Below are positions 9,939 to 17,660 of a DNA stretch of 41,900 bases, piece by piece. Source of the stretch: Thermoanaerobaculia bacterium. Lineage in GTDB: Bacteria > Acidobacteriota > Thermoanaerobaculia > Multivoradales > JAGPDF01. Under the pieces are notes generated by a model. The model worked only from the letters and a program-made list of their open reading frames with translations. It was not told the origin of the DNA and searched no databases. The DNA lies in the NCBI GenBank assembly GCA_018057705.1, contig JAGPDF010000041.1, positions 1 to 41,900 of the forward strand. The letters run 5' to 3'. Numbering within the stretch: the first letter of the stretch is position 1; the number at the start of each line of letters is the position of its first letter. Position numbers and translations under genes: made by a program.

Positions 9939-11474
9939 GTGAAGGATCGGCCGGCTCCAGGTCCCGCGCAGAGTTCGCCCCCGCCGCACCCTCCGCACCC
10001 TCCACACCCTCCACACCCTCCAATCGCCGCGCTCGACACCCCCACGGGCCTCTTGCGCTCGAGCGGCGCCGCGACTCTCGCCCAGTTCGTGCGGGTCGCG
10101 GCGATCCTGCTCACCCACCTCGCGCTGCGCCGTCTGATTCCCCCCGCCGACTGGGGCCTGCGCGACTGGACGGAGGCGCTCTTCCTCCTCCTCGCCACGG
10201 TGCGCGACCTCGGCATGCCGAGCCATGTCGTGCGGCTGCGCCCGATCCCGCTCGGCAACCTCCTGCGGGTGCAGCTCGGCTGGGGAGGCGCCCTGGGCCT
10301 CGCGATCCTCGCCGGCGCCCCTTTCCTCGCCACGACCTTCCGCACGCCGCGGCCCGACGTCGCCCTCGTCCTCCAGGCGATGGTCGTCTACCTGCTGCTC
10401 GAGGGCCTCGCGAGTGTGCCGCTCACCCACTTCGAGGCCGGCCTGCGGATCGGGCGCTCGGTCGTCCCCGAGCTCGCCCGCACGCTCTCCTACTGCACCG
10501 GGGCGCTCGCTTTCGCGCTCGCCGGATGGGGCGTCTGGTCGTTCGTCCTCGCCATGATCGGTTCGCAGGCGCTCTACGCCGCGCTCCTCTGGTGGCGCGC
10601 GCGGCCGACAATGGAGCTGCGCTACGAGCGCGGCGGGACACTCACCATGCTCGCCTCCAGCATCCCCCTCGGGAGCATCTGGCTGCTCGCTTTCGCGGTC
10701 ACCTACGCCGACGCGCTCATCCTCGGCAGCCGTTTTCCGGACGCGGTGGTCGGCGGCTACATGTTCGCCTACGTCTGGGCGTTCTTCGCCTCGCGCGTCC
10801 TGCAGCAGCCGATCGGCCGGGCGCTCTATCCGGCTCTGGTGCAGTTCGGCGACCAGCCGGCACAACAGTTCCTCGCCTACCGTCTGGCCACCAAGGTGCT
10901 GCTCGCAATCGAGGTTCCGGCTGCGCTCTTCCTTTTCCTGAACGCCGATCTCGTCGTGCAGATTCTCGGCGGCGTGCGCTATGCCGACCAGGCGGACCTC
11001 CTGCGCCTGCTCGCCTTCGCCCCGCTCATCGATCCGCTCGGCCGTTTCGGCGGCGAGCTTCTGGTCGCCCGCAATCGCGATCGCGACCGGATCCTCTCGC
11101 TCGTCCTTCATCTCACGGCACTGGTCGCCGGCGGCCTCTACCTCGCCCACCGCTTCGGCCCGGTCGGCATGGCCTGGGCCAACTTCCTGGCGCTCGGCGC
11201 CCCGGTCCTGATCTGGTCGCTGGCACGGATCGACCGCCCCGGCCTGGGCCGGCTGCTAGTCGACCTGGTCGAGGTCTACGGCGCTCCGCTGCCGCTCTTC
11301 GCCCTCGCCTGGTGGGCCTCTGGCGACGAGGCCTGGCTCCGTTTTGCCCTCTCCGCCCTGGCCGCGCTCGCCAGCCTCGCCTGGTTCTGGTGGCGCTTCG
11401 GCGGCCGTTTCCTCGAGTTTTTCCGTGCGCCGCGCGTTGCCGACGCCACCCCCGGGACTCAGCCGGTAGAATAG
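9939..11474 (+). CDS. Polysaccharide flippase (Wzx/MATE-like)
   Basis: 511 residues from a GTG at 9939, 8 nt after the previous stop. The first 35 or so residues are Pro/His-rich (a 9-bp tandem repeat encodes PPHPPHPPHPP). Twelve or more hydrophobic segments follow from about residue 40, beginning LLRSSGAATLAQFVRVAAILLTHLALRRLIPPADWGL, which is the usual entry of oligosaccharide flippases (PST family). The segment AYVWAFFASRVLQQPIGRALYPALVQF is typical of the family's middle. Role: moves undecaprenyl-linked oligosaccharide across the inner membrane for O-antigen or exopolysaccharide assembly. No Wzy-type polymerase was recognised in the window, though the GT-C proteins could be confused with one. 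Confidence 0.85.
   Translation: MKDRPAPGPAQSSPPPHPPHPPHPPHPPIAALDTPTGLLRSSGAATLAQFVRVAAILLTHLALRRLIPPADWGLRDWTEALFLLLATVRDLGMPSHVVRLRPIPLGNLLRVQLGWGGALGLAILAGAPFLATTFRTPRPDVALVLQAMVVYLLLEGLASVPLTHFEAGLRIGRSVVPELARTLSYCTGALAFALAGWGVWSFVLAMIGSQALYAALLWWRARPTMELRYERGGTLTMLASSIPLGSIWLLAFAVTYADALILGSRFPDAVVGGYMFAYVWAFFASRVLQQPIGRALYPALVQFGDQPAQQFLAYRLATKVLLAIEVPAALFLFLNADLVVQILGGVRYADQADLLRLLAFAPLIDPLGRFGGELLVARNRDRDRILSLVLHLTALVAGGLYLAHRFGPVGMAWANFLALGAPVLIWSLARIDRPGLGRLLVDLVEVYGAPLPLFALAWWASGDEAWLRFALSALAALASLAWFWWRFGGRFLEFFRAPRVADATPGTQPVE
9985..10020 (+). repeat. Four 9-bp tandem units coding a Pro-Pro-His run
   Basis: Four in-frame units: two of CGCACCCTC and two of CACACCCTC, at the N-terminus of the flippase. 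Being a multiple of 3, unit gain or loss would lengthen or shorten the tail without frameshift. The GT-C protein at 4064-6271 has a similar, more diverged run at its N-terminus. Confidence 0.85.
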
Positions 11475-11547
11475 ACCCTGCGGTGTATCCGGAGCCCCGG
11501 CTTTCGGATCGACGTTCGCCCACTCACCCGTTCGAGGTCTTGCTGCC

Positions 11548-12654
11548 ATGAGCGATTTCAACTGGAAAGGCAAGCGAGTCCTGATCACCGGCCACACCGG
11601 GTTCAAGGGCAGCTGGCTCTCCCTCTGGCTCCAGGCCCTGGGCGCCGAGACCTACGGCTACGCGCTCGCCCCGTCTACCGAGCCGAGCCTCTTCGAGCTC
11701 GCCAACGTGGGGTCCGGAATGGAGTCGATCCTCGCCGACATCGGCTCCCTCGACCGGATGCAGGCGGTCTTCGATCGCGTGCGGCCGGAGGTCGTCCTGC
11801 ACCTGGCCGCGCAGGCGATCGTCCAGGTCGGCTACCAGGAGCCGGTCGAGACGTTCTCGACCAACGTGATGGGAACGGTCCACGTGCTCGAGTGCGTGCG
11901 CCGCACCGCGAGCGTGCGATCCGTGGTCGTCGCAACGAGTGACAAGTGCTATCGCAACGAGGAGTGGCACTGGTCCTACCGCGAGAACTCCGAGCTCGGC
12001 GGCCGCGACCCCTACGCCGCGAGCAAGAGCTGCGCGGAGCTCATCGTGCACTCCTATCGCGCGTCGTACTTCAACCCGGAGGAGAGCGGCAAGCCGACCG
12101 CCCTCGTGGCCTCCGTGCGCGCCGGCAACGTCATCGGCGGCGGCGACTGGGCACCCTATCGCCTGATCCCCGACATCGTTGCGACACTGCGGGAGGACCG
12201 GCCGCTCGTCCTGCGCCATCCGACGGCGATCCGCCCGTGGCAGCACGTCCTCGAGCCGCTGCGCGGCTATCTCCAGGTCGCCGAGAACCTCTACAACGGC
12301 GACCTCCCTTCAGCAGGTCCCTGGAACTTCGGCCCGGTCGACGAGGACTGCCTGCCGGTCGCCTGGCTGGCGCAAGAGCTCTCCCGCAAGTGGGGTCGCG
12401 AAGCGCAGTGGCAGTCCGATCGCATCCCCCACCCGCACGAGGACACTTTCCTCAAGCTCGACTGCAGCAAGGCCCGGGCGCTGCTCGGCTGGGCACCGGT
12501 CCTGCGGCTCGATGACGGCCTGCAGTGGATCGCCGACTGGTACCAGGCGCTGGATCGCGGCGAGAACATGCGAGCGGTGACGATCGCCCAGATCGAGAGC
12601 TATCGCGCGCTCGCCGCCGAACGCTCCGAGCGCGCCCTCAACGCCGCCGTCTAA
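11548..12654 (+). CDS. rfbG: CDP-glucose 4,6-dehydratase
   Basis: 368 residues, normal for RfbG. The NAD-binding motif is the diagnostic GHTGFKGSWL (about residues 15-24). Other family signatures are VLHLAAQAIVQVGYQEPVET, ATSDKCYRNEEW (catalytic Thr/Ser region), DPYAASKSCAEL (catalytic YxxxK) and RAGNVIGGGDWAPYRLIPD. It converts CDP-D-glucose to CDP-4-keto-6-deoxy-D-glucose in the cytoplasm, the entry to 3,6-dideoxyhexoses and related sugars. The partner cytidylyltransferase (rfbF) is 5 kb away at 17657-18508, an unusual split. No RfbH-type dehydrase was found. The 73-nt upstream gap contains TAGAAT (11467-11472), a possible -10 inside the end of the flippase gene. Convergent with the methyltransferase gene, 4 nt apart. 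Confidence 0.95.
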   Translation: MSDFNWKGKRVLITGHTGFKGSWLSLWLQALGAETYGYALAPSTEPSLFELANVGSGMESILADIGSLDRMQAVFDRVRPEVVLHLAAQAIVQVGYQEPVETFSTNVMGTVHVLECVRRTASVRSVVVATSDKCYRNEEWHWSYRENSELGGRDPYAASKSCAELIVHSYRASYFNPEESGKPTALVASVRAGNVIGGGDWAPYRLIPDIVATLREDRPLVLRHPTAIRPWQHVLEPLRGYLQVAENLYNGDLPSAGPWNFGPVDEDCLPVAWLAQELSRKWGREAQWQSDRIPHPHEDTFLKLDCSKARALLGWAPVLRLDDGLQWIADWYQALDRGENMRAVTIAQIESYRALAAERSERALNAAV

Positions 12655-12658
12655 TCGA

Positions 12659-13582
12659 CTAGTAGCGCTTCTCGACCGGCGGCAACCGGCGCGGCAGGAG
12701 TCGCTTCAGCCGCTGCTTCCACTCCTTCATCCTCAAGAGAAAATTGGGGACAGTCCCCAATTTTCTCAACTCCTTTGCTTCCAGCGCTTTGGCCAAACTG
12801 GGGACTGTCCCCAATTTTCTCTGCTCCGAGTGGAAGCGGGCGAAGTAGCTCTGCTGGGGGATGCGGTCGGCGGTGGCGCCGGGCGTTTTGGTCGCGACGA
12901 CGAAGAGCGCCATCTGGCGGGCACCGAAGCCGCCGTAGGCGAGGTGGTCCAGACAGCCGGGGGTATAGCGGCGGATCTTCCACACGGTCGAGTGAAACCG
13001 GCCGCGGAACCAGTAGGGGAAGAACTCGAAAAAGTAGCAGGCTTCGATGCGCCAGCCGTTCGCAGTGTAGAAATCGTGGAACAGGGTCGGCGAGAACATG
13101 TAGAAGCCGTGGTCGACATGGTTGGTCGACGGCGCCATGCCGTGGATGACACGGCCGCCCTCGTGGACCAGGGCATGCAGGTTGGCGAAGACCTGCGGCA
13201 GGTCGAACACGTGCTGGAGCGTGCCGGCCTCGAACACGGTGGCGAAGCGGCCGTGGAGCGCCGCTGGCACCGGTAGATTGAGATCGAGGATGTGGTCGGC
13301 GCCCTCCCAGTCCGAGACGTCGCTGCTCTCGACGCGCTCGCAACCCAGCAGGCGAAAGAAGCTCCGGTCGTCGAGGCAGCCCGCCGCCGCGAGCTCCGGC
13401 TGGTGCGAGAGCGCCAGGTCGTCCGGCCGGGCGAGGGGCGTGCCCTGCTCCCGGGCCCAGCGCTCGACCTCGCCCAGGGTGGCGTAGATCGACATGCGTC
13501 CGAGCTCGAGGAGGCTGCCCGAGAACGGCCGCGCGCGCGCCTCGTCGAGCAGCAGGCGGACCGTGCCGCGCGGAACGCCCAT
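12659..13582 (-). CDS. SAM-dependent methyltransferase-like protein with inserted palindromes
   Basis: 307 residues; its ATG shares one base with the stop of the upstream SDR (TGATG). N-terminal LLELGRMSIYA and WEGADHILDLNLPVPAALHGRFATVFEAGTLQHVFDLPQVFANLHALVHEGG fit the later strands of a class I methyltransferase, although the classical GxGxG loop is not obvious. The acceptor is unknown; context suggests a sugar or glycan. The C-terminal 60 residues hold two KLGTVP segments 18 codons apart, each encoded by a short palindromic repeat (12737-12767 and 12795-12817). They look like in-frame insertions that extended the tail; the basic end (RMKEWKQRLKRLLPRR) could contact membrane. Confident as a gene, moderate on the activity. 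Confidence 0.7.
   Translation of the reverse strand: MGVPRGTVRLLLDEARARPFSGSLLELGRMSIYATLGEVERWAREQGTPLARPDDLALSHQPELAAAGCLDDRSFFRLLGCERVESSDVSDWEGADHILDLNLPVPAALHGRFATVFEAGTLQHVFDLPQVFANLHALVHEGGRVIHGMAPSTNHVDHGFYMFSPTLFHDFYTANGWRIEACYFFEFFPYWFRGRFHSTVWKIRRYTPGCLDHLAYGGFGARQMALFVVATKTPGATADRIPQQSYFARFHSEQRKLGTVPSLAKALEAKELRKLGTVPNFLLRMKEWKQRLKRLLPRRLPPVEKRY
12737..12767. repeat. Perfect 31-nt palindrome (REP-like), copy 1
   Basis: Arms of 15 bp around a single central A, with core GGGGACAGTCCCC flanked by AAATT and AATTT and by GAGA and TCTC. Lies inside the 3' end of the methyltransferase gene. A second, imperfect copy is centred exactly 54 bp away. Confidence 0.9.
12795..12817. repeat. 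Imperfect palindrome (REP-like), copy 2
   Basis: Core GGGGACTGTCCCC with 11-nt arms and one mismatch (C against A). The right flank CCAATTTTCTC is identical to copy 1. It encodes a second KLGTVP in the same reading frame. Confidence 0.85.
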
Positions 13583-14556
13583 CAGAGCCGGGTTGTAGGT
13601 GGCGGGGAGCGAACGGCGGCGCCTGCAGCCGTCGCTGCCTGGGCCGCAGTCGCCGCGAGCTCGCCGCGCAGGCCGACGATCGTCCGGTGCAGACCCTCTT
13701 CGAGGCCGACGCGCGGCCGCCAGCCGAGCCGGCTCCCACTCCGCGCGATATTCGCCCGCCGCACGGCTTCGAGCGGCCGGTCGGCGAGCGCGCCGATCTC
13801 GGGCGGCGGCGCATCGAGGGCATGACAGATCTTCTCGACGACCTGGCGCACGGTGACGAGCTCGCCGCTGCCGAGGTCGAACGTCTCCCCCTCGATCCCC
13901 GGCGCCTCGGCCAGGGCGAGGAGGCCGGCGATCACGTCATCGATGTAGATCCAGTCCACCGGGCGCGTCCCGCTCGTCAGCTGCGGCGCCTTCTTCTGCA
14001 ACGCCTGGAGGATCGTGTACGGCACGACCTTGCCGTGATCCACCTGCCCCGGGCCATAGACCATGAAGACGCGGGCCGAGACCACCGGCGTGCCGTAGAG
14101 CGAGCGGAAGAAACGTGCATAGAGCGTCGCGGCCGCCTTGGCCACCGCGTAGGGCGAGCCCGGAGCCTCACCGGACGAGAGGTCGGGCTCCTCCATCGAC
14201 CCGGTCAGCACGATCCTTCGGCAACTGCCCGCGGGGGCGGCGGTCGCCGCCGCCAACAACTGGACGGTGCTCTCGAGATTGGCGTGGAAGGCCGGCAGAA
14301 TGAGGTCGCGCTCGCGCCGGCCGGTCACCAGACTTGCGAGATGAAAGACGACCTCGGGAGTGCTACCGGCGAAGACCCGCTCTGCCTCCCCGGAGGCCGC
14401 GAGGTCGGCCTGCCACCAGCGCAAGTTCGGCGAGCTGCTCGTGCGCGCCTGACGCGAAACCGCGTCGACGCGGCAGCCGGCCGCGAGCAGAGCGTGGACG
14501 AGATGGCCGCCGAGGAAGCCAGTGGCGCCGGTGACGAGAACGGGAACGGGCCGCAA
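13582..14556 (-). CDS. NAD-dependent epimerase/dehydratase (extended SDR)
   Basis: 324 residues with a TTG start at 14556: an in-frame TAG lies five codons upstream, there is no nearby alternative start, and AGGA lies about 10 nt before. The NAD(P) motif is TGATGFLGGHL (about residues 9-19). The catalytic Ser region is LTGSMEEPD and the YxxxK is YAVAK. RPVDWIYIDDVIAGLLALAEAPG is the usual SDR sugar-enzyme block. Acts on a nucleotide sugar; the product is not decidable. Since rfbG and rfbF are present and no downstream CDP-sugar enzyme is recognised, it is a candidate for the step after CDP-4-keto-6-deoxyglucose (a C4 reductase of RfbJ type), by inference only. The Ala-rich last 25 residues are low complexity. 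Divergent from 14618. Confidence 0.85.
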   Translation of the reverse strand: MRPVPVLVTGATGFLGGHLVHALLAAGCRVDAVSRQARTSSSPNLRWWQADLAASGEAERVFAGSTPEVVFHLASLVTGRRERDLILPAFHANLESTVQLLAAATAAPAGSCRRIVLTGSMEEPDLSSGEAPGSPYAVAKAAATLYARFFRSLYGTPVVSARVFMVYGPGQVDHGKVVPYTILQALQKKAPQLTSGTRPVDWIYIDDVIAGLLALAEAPGIEGETFDLGSGELVTVRQVVEKICHALDAPPPEIGALADRPLEAVRRANIARSGSRLGWRPRVGLEEGLHRTIVGLRGELAATAAQAATAAGAAVRSPPPTTRL

Positions 14557-14617
14557 GAGACGGAAATCCTACCGCAAAGCCCGGGCATCAAACCCCTGTG
14601 ATACCTTGCCCACCTGC

Positions 14618-15841
14618 ATGCGTGTGGGTGCCCTCGCCGGCCGCGGCCGGCGCCTCCTCGAGCGGCTGTCGCGACGGATCCGGCGGGTGGAGAGCCGGGT
14701 GGTGACGATTGTGCCGCCACTCTCGACCGGTCTACCGGTCGGCCGCGCGCTGCTCTCCTACATTCTCGATCCGTATCTCCTCGCTCCGGAGCGCCCTGCA
14801 CCCCATTCGCACACCCATTTCTGGGAGTCGCGCGAGATCGGAACGGTTCTCACCGCCCTCGGCTTCGAGCTCGACGTCGTGCACTGGACCAACCGGACCT
14901 TCACGCCGCGACGCCCCTACGACCTCTTCGTGGACGTGCGTCTGAATCTCGAGCGCCTCGGCCCCCGGCTCGGCCCGGACTGCCTCAAAGTGATGCACAT
15001 CGAGACCGCGCACTGCGACTTCTACAATCCGGCGCAGCAGCGCCGTCTGGCGGAGCTCGAGGCGCGACGCGGGATTCGCCTGGCACCCTACAAGATGCTC
15101 GAGCCGAACCGCGCCATCGAGCACGCCGACGCCGCCACGATTCTGGGCAACCGTGCGACGCAGGCTACCTACGAGCACGCCGGAAAGCCCCTCTGGCCGG
15201 TGCCGATTTCGCAACCGTTCCTCTACCCCTGGCCGGAGGGGAAGGACTTTGCGGCGGCCCGCCGCCGCTTCCTCTGGTTCGGCAGCGGCGGGCTCCTGCA
15301 CAAGGGGCTCGACCGGGTGCTCGAGGTCTTCGCCGGGCTTCCCGAGCTCGAGCTGACCGTCCTCGGCCCGATCGATCGCGAGCCCGAGTTCGAGCGCGCC
15401 TTCCATCGCGAGCTCTACCAGACGCCCAACATCCGTACCCACGGCTGGATCGACGTCGCGAGTCCGGAGTTCCTCGCCCTCGCCCGCCGTCATCTGGCTC
15501 TGGTCTACCCTTCCTGCTCCGAAGGCCAGAACGGCGGCGCGGTGACCTGCATGCACGCCGGGCTCATCCCGGTGCTCTCGCGCGAGAGCGGTGTCGACCT
15601 CGATCCGGAGTACGGCCTGGAGCTTTCCTCCTCCACGCTCGACGAGATTCGCGCCCGGGTGCTCGCGCTCTCCAGCCGCCCGGCAGCCGACCTCGAAGCC
15701 ATGAGCCGCGCCGCCTGGGAGTGGGTCCGCGCCCACCACACGCGTGAGCAGTTCTCGCACGGCTACCGCCAGTCGATCCTCGAGATCGTCGCGCGCTTCC
15801 GGCCGGCGCTCGCCCGGAAGATCGGCGAGCGCGGAGCATGA
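14618..15841 (+). CDS. Glycosyltransferase, GT4-like (GT-B fold)
   Basis: 407 residues from ATG 14618; the reading frame stays open upstream, but 14618 clears the divergent gene and has a TACCTT -10-like hexamer at 14602-14607. The N-terminal half contains the acceptor-side HTHFWESREIGTVLTALGFELDVVHW. The C-terminal half has FLWFGSGGLLHKGLDRVLEVFAGLPELELTVLGP, then SCSEGQNGGAVTCMHAGLIPVLSRESGVD, the E-x7-E-like donor-binding region of GT4 enzymes. Cytoplasmic transfer of a sugar from a nucleotide donor to the growing lipid-linked glycan is expected. First of six genes joined by five 4-bp overlaps, so strongly a single operon. Confidence 0.85.
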   Translation: MRVGALAGRGRRLLERLSRRIRRVESRVVTIVPPLSTGLPVGRALLSYILDPYLLAPERPAPHSHTHFWESREIGTVLTALGFELDVVHWTNRTFTPRRPYDLFVDVRLNLERLGPRLGPDCLKVMHIETAHCDFYNPAQQRRLAELEARRGIRLAPYKMLEPNRAIEHADAATILGNRATQATYEHAGKPLWPVPISQPFLYPWPEGKDFAAARRRFLWFGSGGLLHKGLDRVLEVFAGLPELELTVLGPIDREPEFERAFHRELYQTPNIRTHGWIDVASPEFLALARRHLALVYPSCSEGQNGGAVTCMHAGLIPVLSRESGVDLDPEYGLELSSSTLDEIRARVLALSSRPAADLEAMSRAAWEWVRAHHTREQFSHGYRQSILEIVARFRPALARKIGERGA

Positions 15842-16719
15842 GCCCCACTCACCCCACCACTCCGCCGGGCGCCCTCGTCGATACGAACCCGGACCGCCGG
15901 CTCTACCTTTCACCCCATCTCGACGACGCCGTCCTGTCCTGCGGCGGCCAGATCGCGCGCGCCACCCGGGCCGGCGCCACGGTCGACATCCTCACGGTCT
16001 TCGCCGGCGACGAGCCCGGCCCCGGGTTCGCGGCAGCCTCTCCCCTGGTCACCCGGATCTACGACCTCTGGCAGCTCTCGCCGGGGGAGGTCATGCCGAC
16101 GCGGCGCCGGGAGGATCTCGCCGCCTGCGGCGTGCTCGCGGCGCGGGCGCTCCACTGGGACCTGCAGGAGGCGATCCATCGTCTCGATGTGCGGAGCCGG
16201 GAGGCTCTCTATCCCTCCCTCGAACGCCTGTTCGGCAACGTGGCGCCGCAGGAGGAGGGCCTGATCGCAGGCCTCGCCGAACGTCTTGCCGGGCTCGCGG
16301 GCGACCTCGGAAGCACCCGGATCGTCGCGCCGCTGGGGGTGGGCGGACATGTGGACCATCGCATTGTGCGCGCCGCTGCCGAGCGCGCCTTCGGTACCTC
16401 CCTGCTCTACTACGAGGAGTTTCCCTACATCGTCTGGAAGCTCTTCGCGCTGGCGCGCGCCGGCATCTACGGACGCTCCTGGCGGAGCTTCCGCGAGCCC
16501 CTCGCCGCCGAGGAGATAGCGGCACGGATTGCCGCGATCGCCTGCTACGCTTCGCAGGTGAATCCCCTCTTCCGCACTCCCGCCCGGATCGGACGCCTGG
16601 TCCGGCGGCATGTCCGCCGGGCGGGCGGCGAGCGCCTCTGGCGCCGGGTGTCCGCGGCGACCGCAGGGACCGCGGCTTCTGCGGCATCGGATGGCCACGC
16701 CGGCGGGGCGCCCGTATGA
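15838..16719 (+). CDS. PIG-L/LmbE-family deacetylase
   Basis: 293 residues, starting at an ATGA overlap with the GT4 stop. The zinc site is recognisable: SPHLDDAVLSCGG (residues 25-37, the PHxDD motif with Leu in place of the usual Pro) and GVGGHVDHRIVRAA (the HxDH motif). Known family members remove N-acetyl groups from sugar amines in GlcNAc-lipids, mycothiol and bacillithiol precursors, and antibiotics. Within a glycan operon, deacetylation of an N-acetylated sugar intermediate is the simplest inference. The last 35 residues are Ala-rich and not conserved in character. The N-terminal THPTTPP echoes the Pro/His-rich starts of two other proteins in this locus. Confidence 0.88.
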   Translation: MSPTHPTTPPGALVDTNPDRRLYLSPHLDDAVLSCGGQIARATRAGATVDILTVFAGDEPGPGFAAASPLVTRIYDLWQLSPGEVMPTRRREDLAACGVLAARALHWDLQEAIHRLDVRSREALYPSLERLFGNVAPQEEGLIAGLAERLAGLAGDLGSTRIVAPLGVGGHVDHRIVRAAAERAFGTSLLYYEEFPYIVWKLFALARAGIYGRSWRSFREPLAAEEIAARIAAIACYASQVNPLFRTPARIGRLVRRHVRRAGGERLWRRVSAATAGTAASAASDGHAGGAPV

Positions 16720-17660
16720 CGCGCGACCGGAAGATACGGGTCGTCGTCACCGGCGGCGCCGGGTTCATCGGCAGCCACCTCTGCGAGCACCTGAGCGGTG
16801 CCGGGCACCCGGTGCTCGCGATCGACGATCTGTCGCGCGGCCGGCGGGAGAATCTTCCGCCGGGATTCCCGCTCGAGACCCTCGCCATCGGGGCGCCAGA
16901 GATCGGAGCGCGCCTCCGGGCGTTCGCTCCGCAGGCGCTGGTGCACCTGGCAGCGCAGGTCGATGCCCGCCGCAGCCTCGAGGATCCGGTCTTCGACGCC
17001 CAGGTGAATATCCTCGACACCGTCCGGCTCTTCGCCGCGGCGGTGGCGGCAGGGGTCGAGCGCATCGTGTTCGCCAGCAGTGCAGCGGTCTACGGGGATC
17101 CGGAAGAGATCCCGACTCCCGAGGATTCGCCCCTCGATCCGCTCTCGCCCTACGGTGTCGGCAAGCTCGCCGGCGAGGGCTACCTCTCTTTCTTCGCCCG
17201 CCGACACGGCATCGCCGGCGTCGCCCTGCGCTTCGCCAATGTCTACGGACCGCGCCAGGAGTCGGTCGGCGAGGCCGGCGTCGTCGCGGTCTTCTGCCAG
17301 CGCCTGCTCACCGGCCTGCCGGTCACCATCCATGGCGACGGCCGCCAGACCCGCGACTTCGTCGACGTCGCGGACGTCGCTCGCGCCTGCGAGCTCGCCC
17401 TCTTCGGCCGTCCGGGCGTCTACAATGTGGCGACGGGGATCGAGACCGATGTGCGCACGCTCCTTGCCCGGCTGGCGGCGGTCCTGCAACCGGGGGCACC
17501 CCCGGTCCACGGTCCGGCGATCGCCGGCGAGCCGCGACGTTCGGCTCTCGATCCGTCGCGCGCCGACGCCGTTCTCGGCTTTCGCACCACGCAGGAGCTC
17601 GCCCGCGGCCTCGTCCGCACCGCCGAGTGGTTCCGAGATCGATCCAGGGAGGCACGATGA
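16716..17660 (+). CDS. GalE-like NAD-dependent nucleotide-sugar epimerase
   Basis: 314 residues from the ATG at 16716 that overlaps the deacetylase stop. The NAD motif is TGGAGFIGSHL (about residues 12-22). The catalytic region is FASSAAVYGDPEEIPTPED and the YxxxK is YGVGK. The segment ALRFANVYGPRQ and the HGDGRQTRDFVDVADVARA block are standard for UDP-glucose 4-epimerase-type SDRs. Length is slightly below GalE (about 330-340) and typical for WbpP- or Gne-like relatives. The substrate, UDP-Glc, UDP-GlcNAc or another sugar, is not decidable. It lies directly upstream of rfbF with a 4-bp overlap, so a CDP-sugar substrate is a possible alternative. Confidence 0.9.
   Translation: MTRDRKIRVVVTGGAGFIGSHLCEHLSGAGHPVLAIDDLSRGRRENLPPGFPLETLAIGAPEIGARLRAFAPQALVHLAAQVDARRSLEDPVFDAQVNILDTVRLFAAAVAAGVERIVFASSAAVYGDPEEIPTPEDSPLDPLSPYGVGKLAGEGYLSFFARRHGIAGVALRFANVYGPRQESVGEAGVVAVFCQRLLTGLPVTIHGDGRQTRDFVDVADVARACELALFGRPGVYNVATGIETDVRTLLARLAAVLQPGAPPVHGPAIAGEPRRSALDPSRADAVLGFRTTQELARGLVRTAEWFRDRSREAR

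Noticed and set aside
9985-10020. The 9-bp tandem array as part of a CRISPR.
   Set aside because: Units are contiguous without spacers and are translated in frame.
6418-10023. A 1201-codon open frame on the minus strand.
   Set aside because: It lies antisense to three well-supported plus-strand genes, is extremely rich in Arg, Glu, Gly and Asp with no domain, and is a by-product of high third-position GC.
12737-12817. The palindromes as a rho-independent terminator for the convergent genes.
   Set aside because: They lie 80 to 160 nt inside the methyltransferase coding sequence and occur as two dispersed copies with their own consensus.
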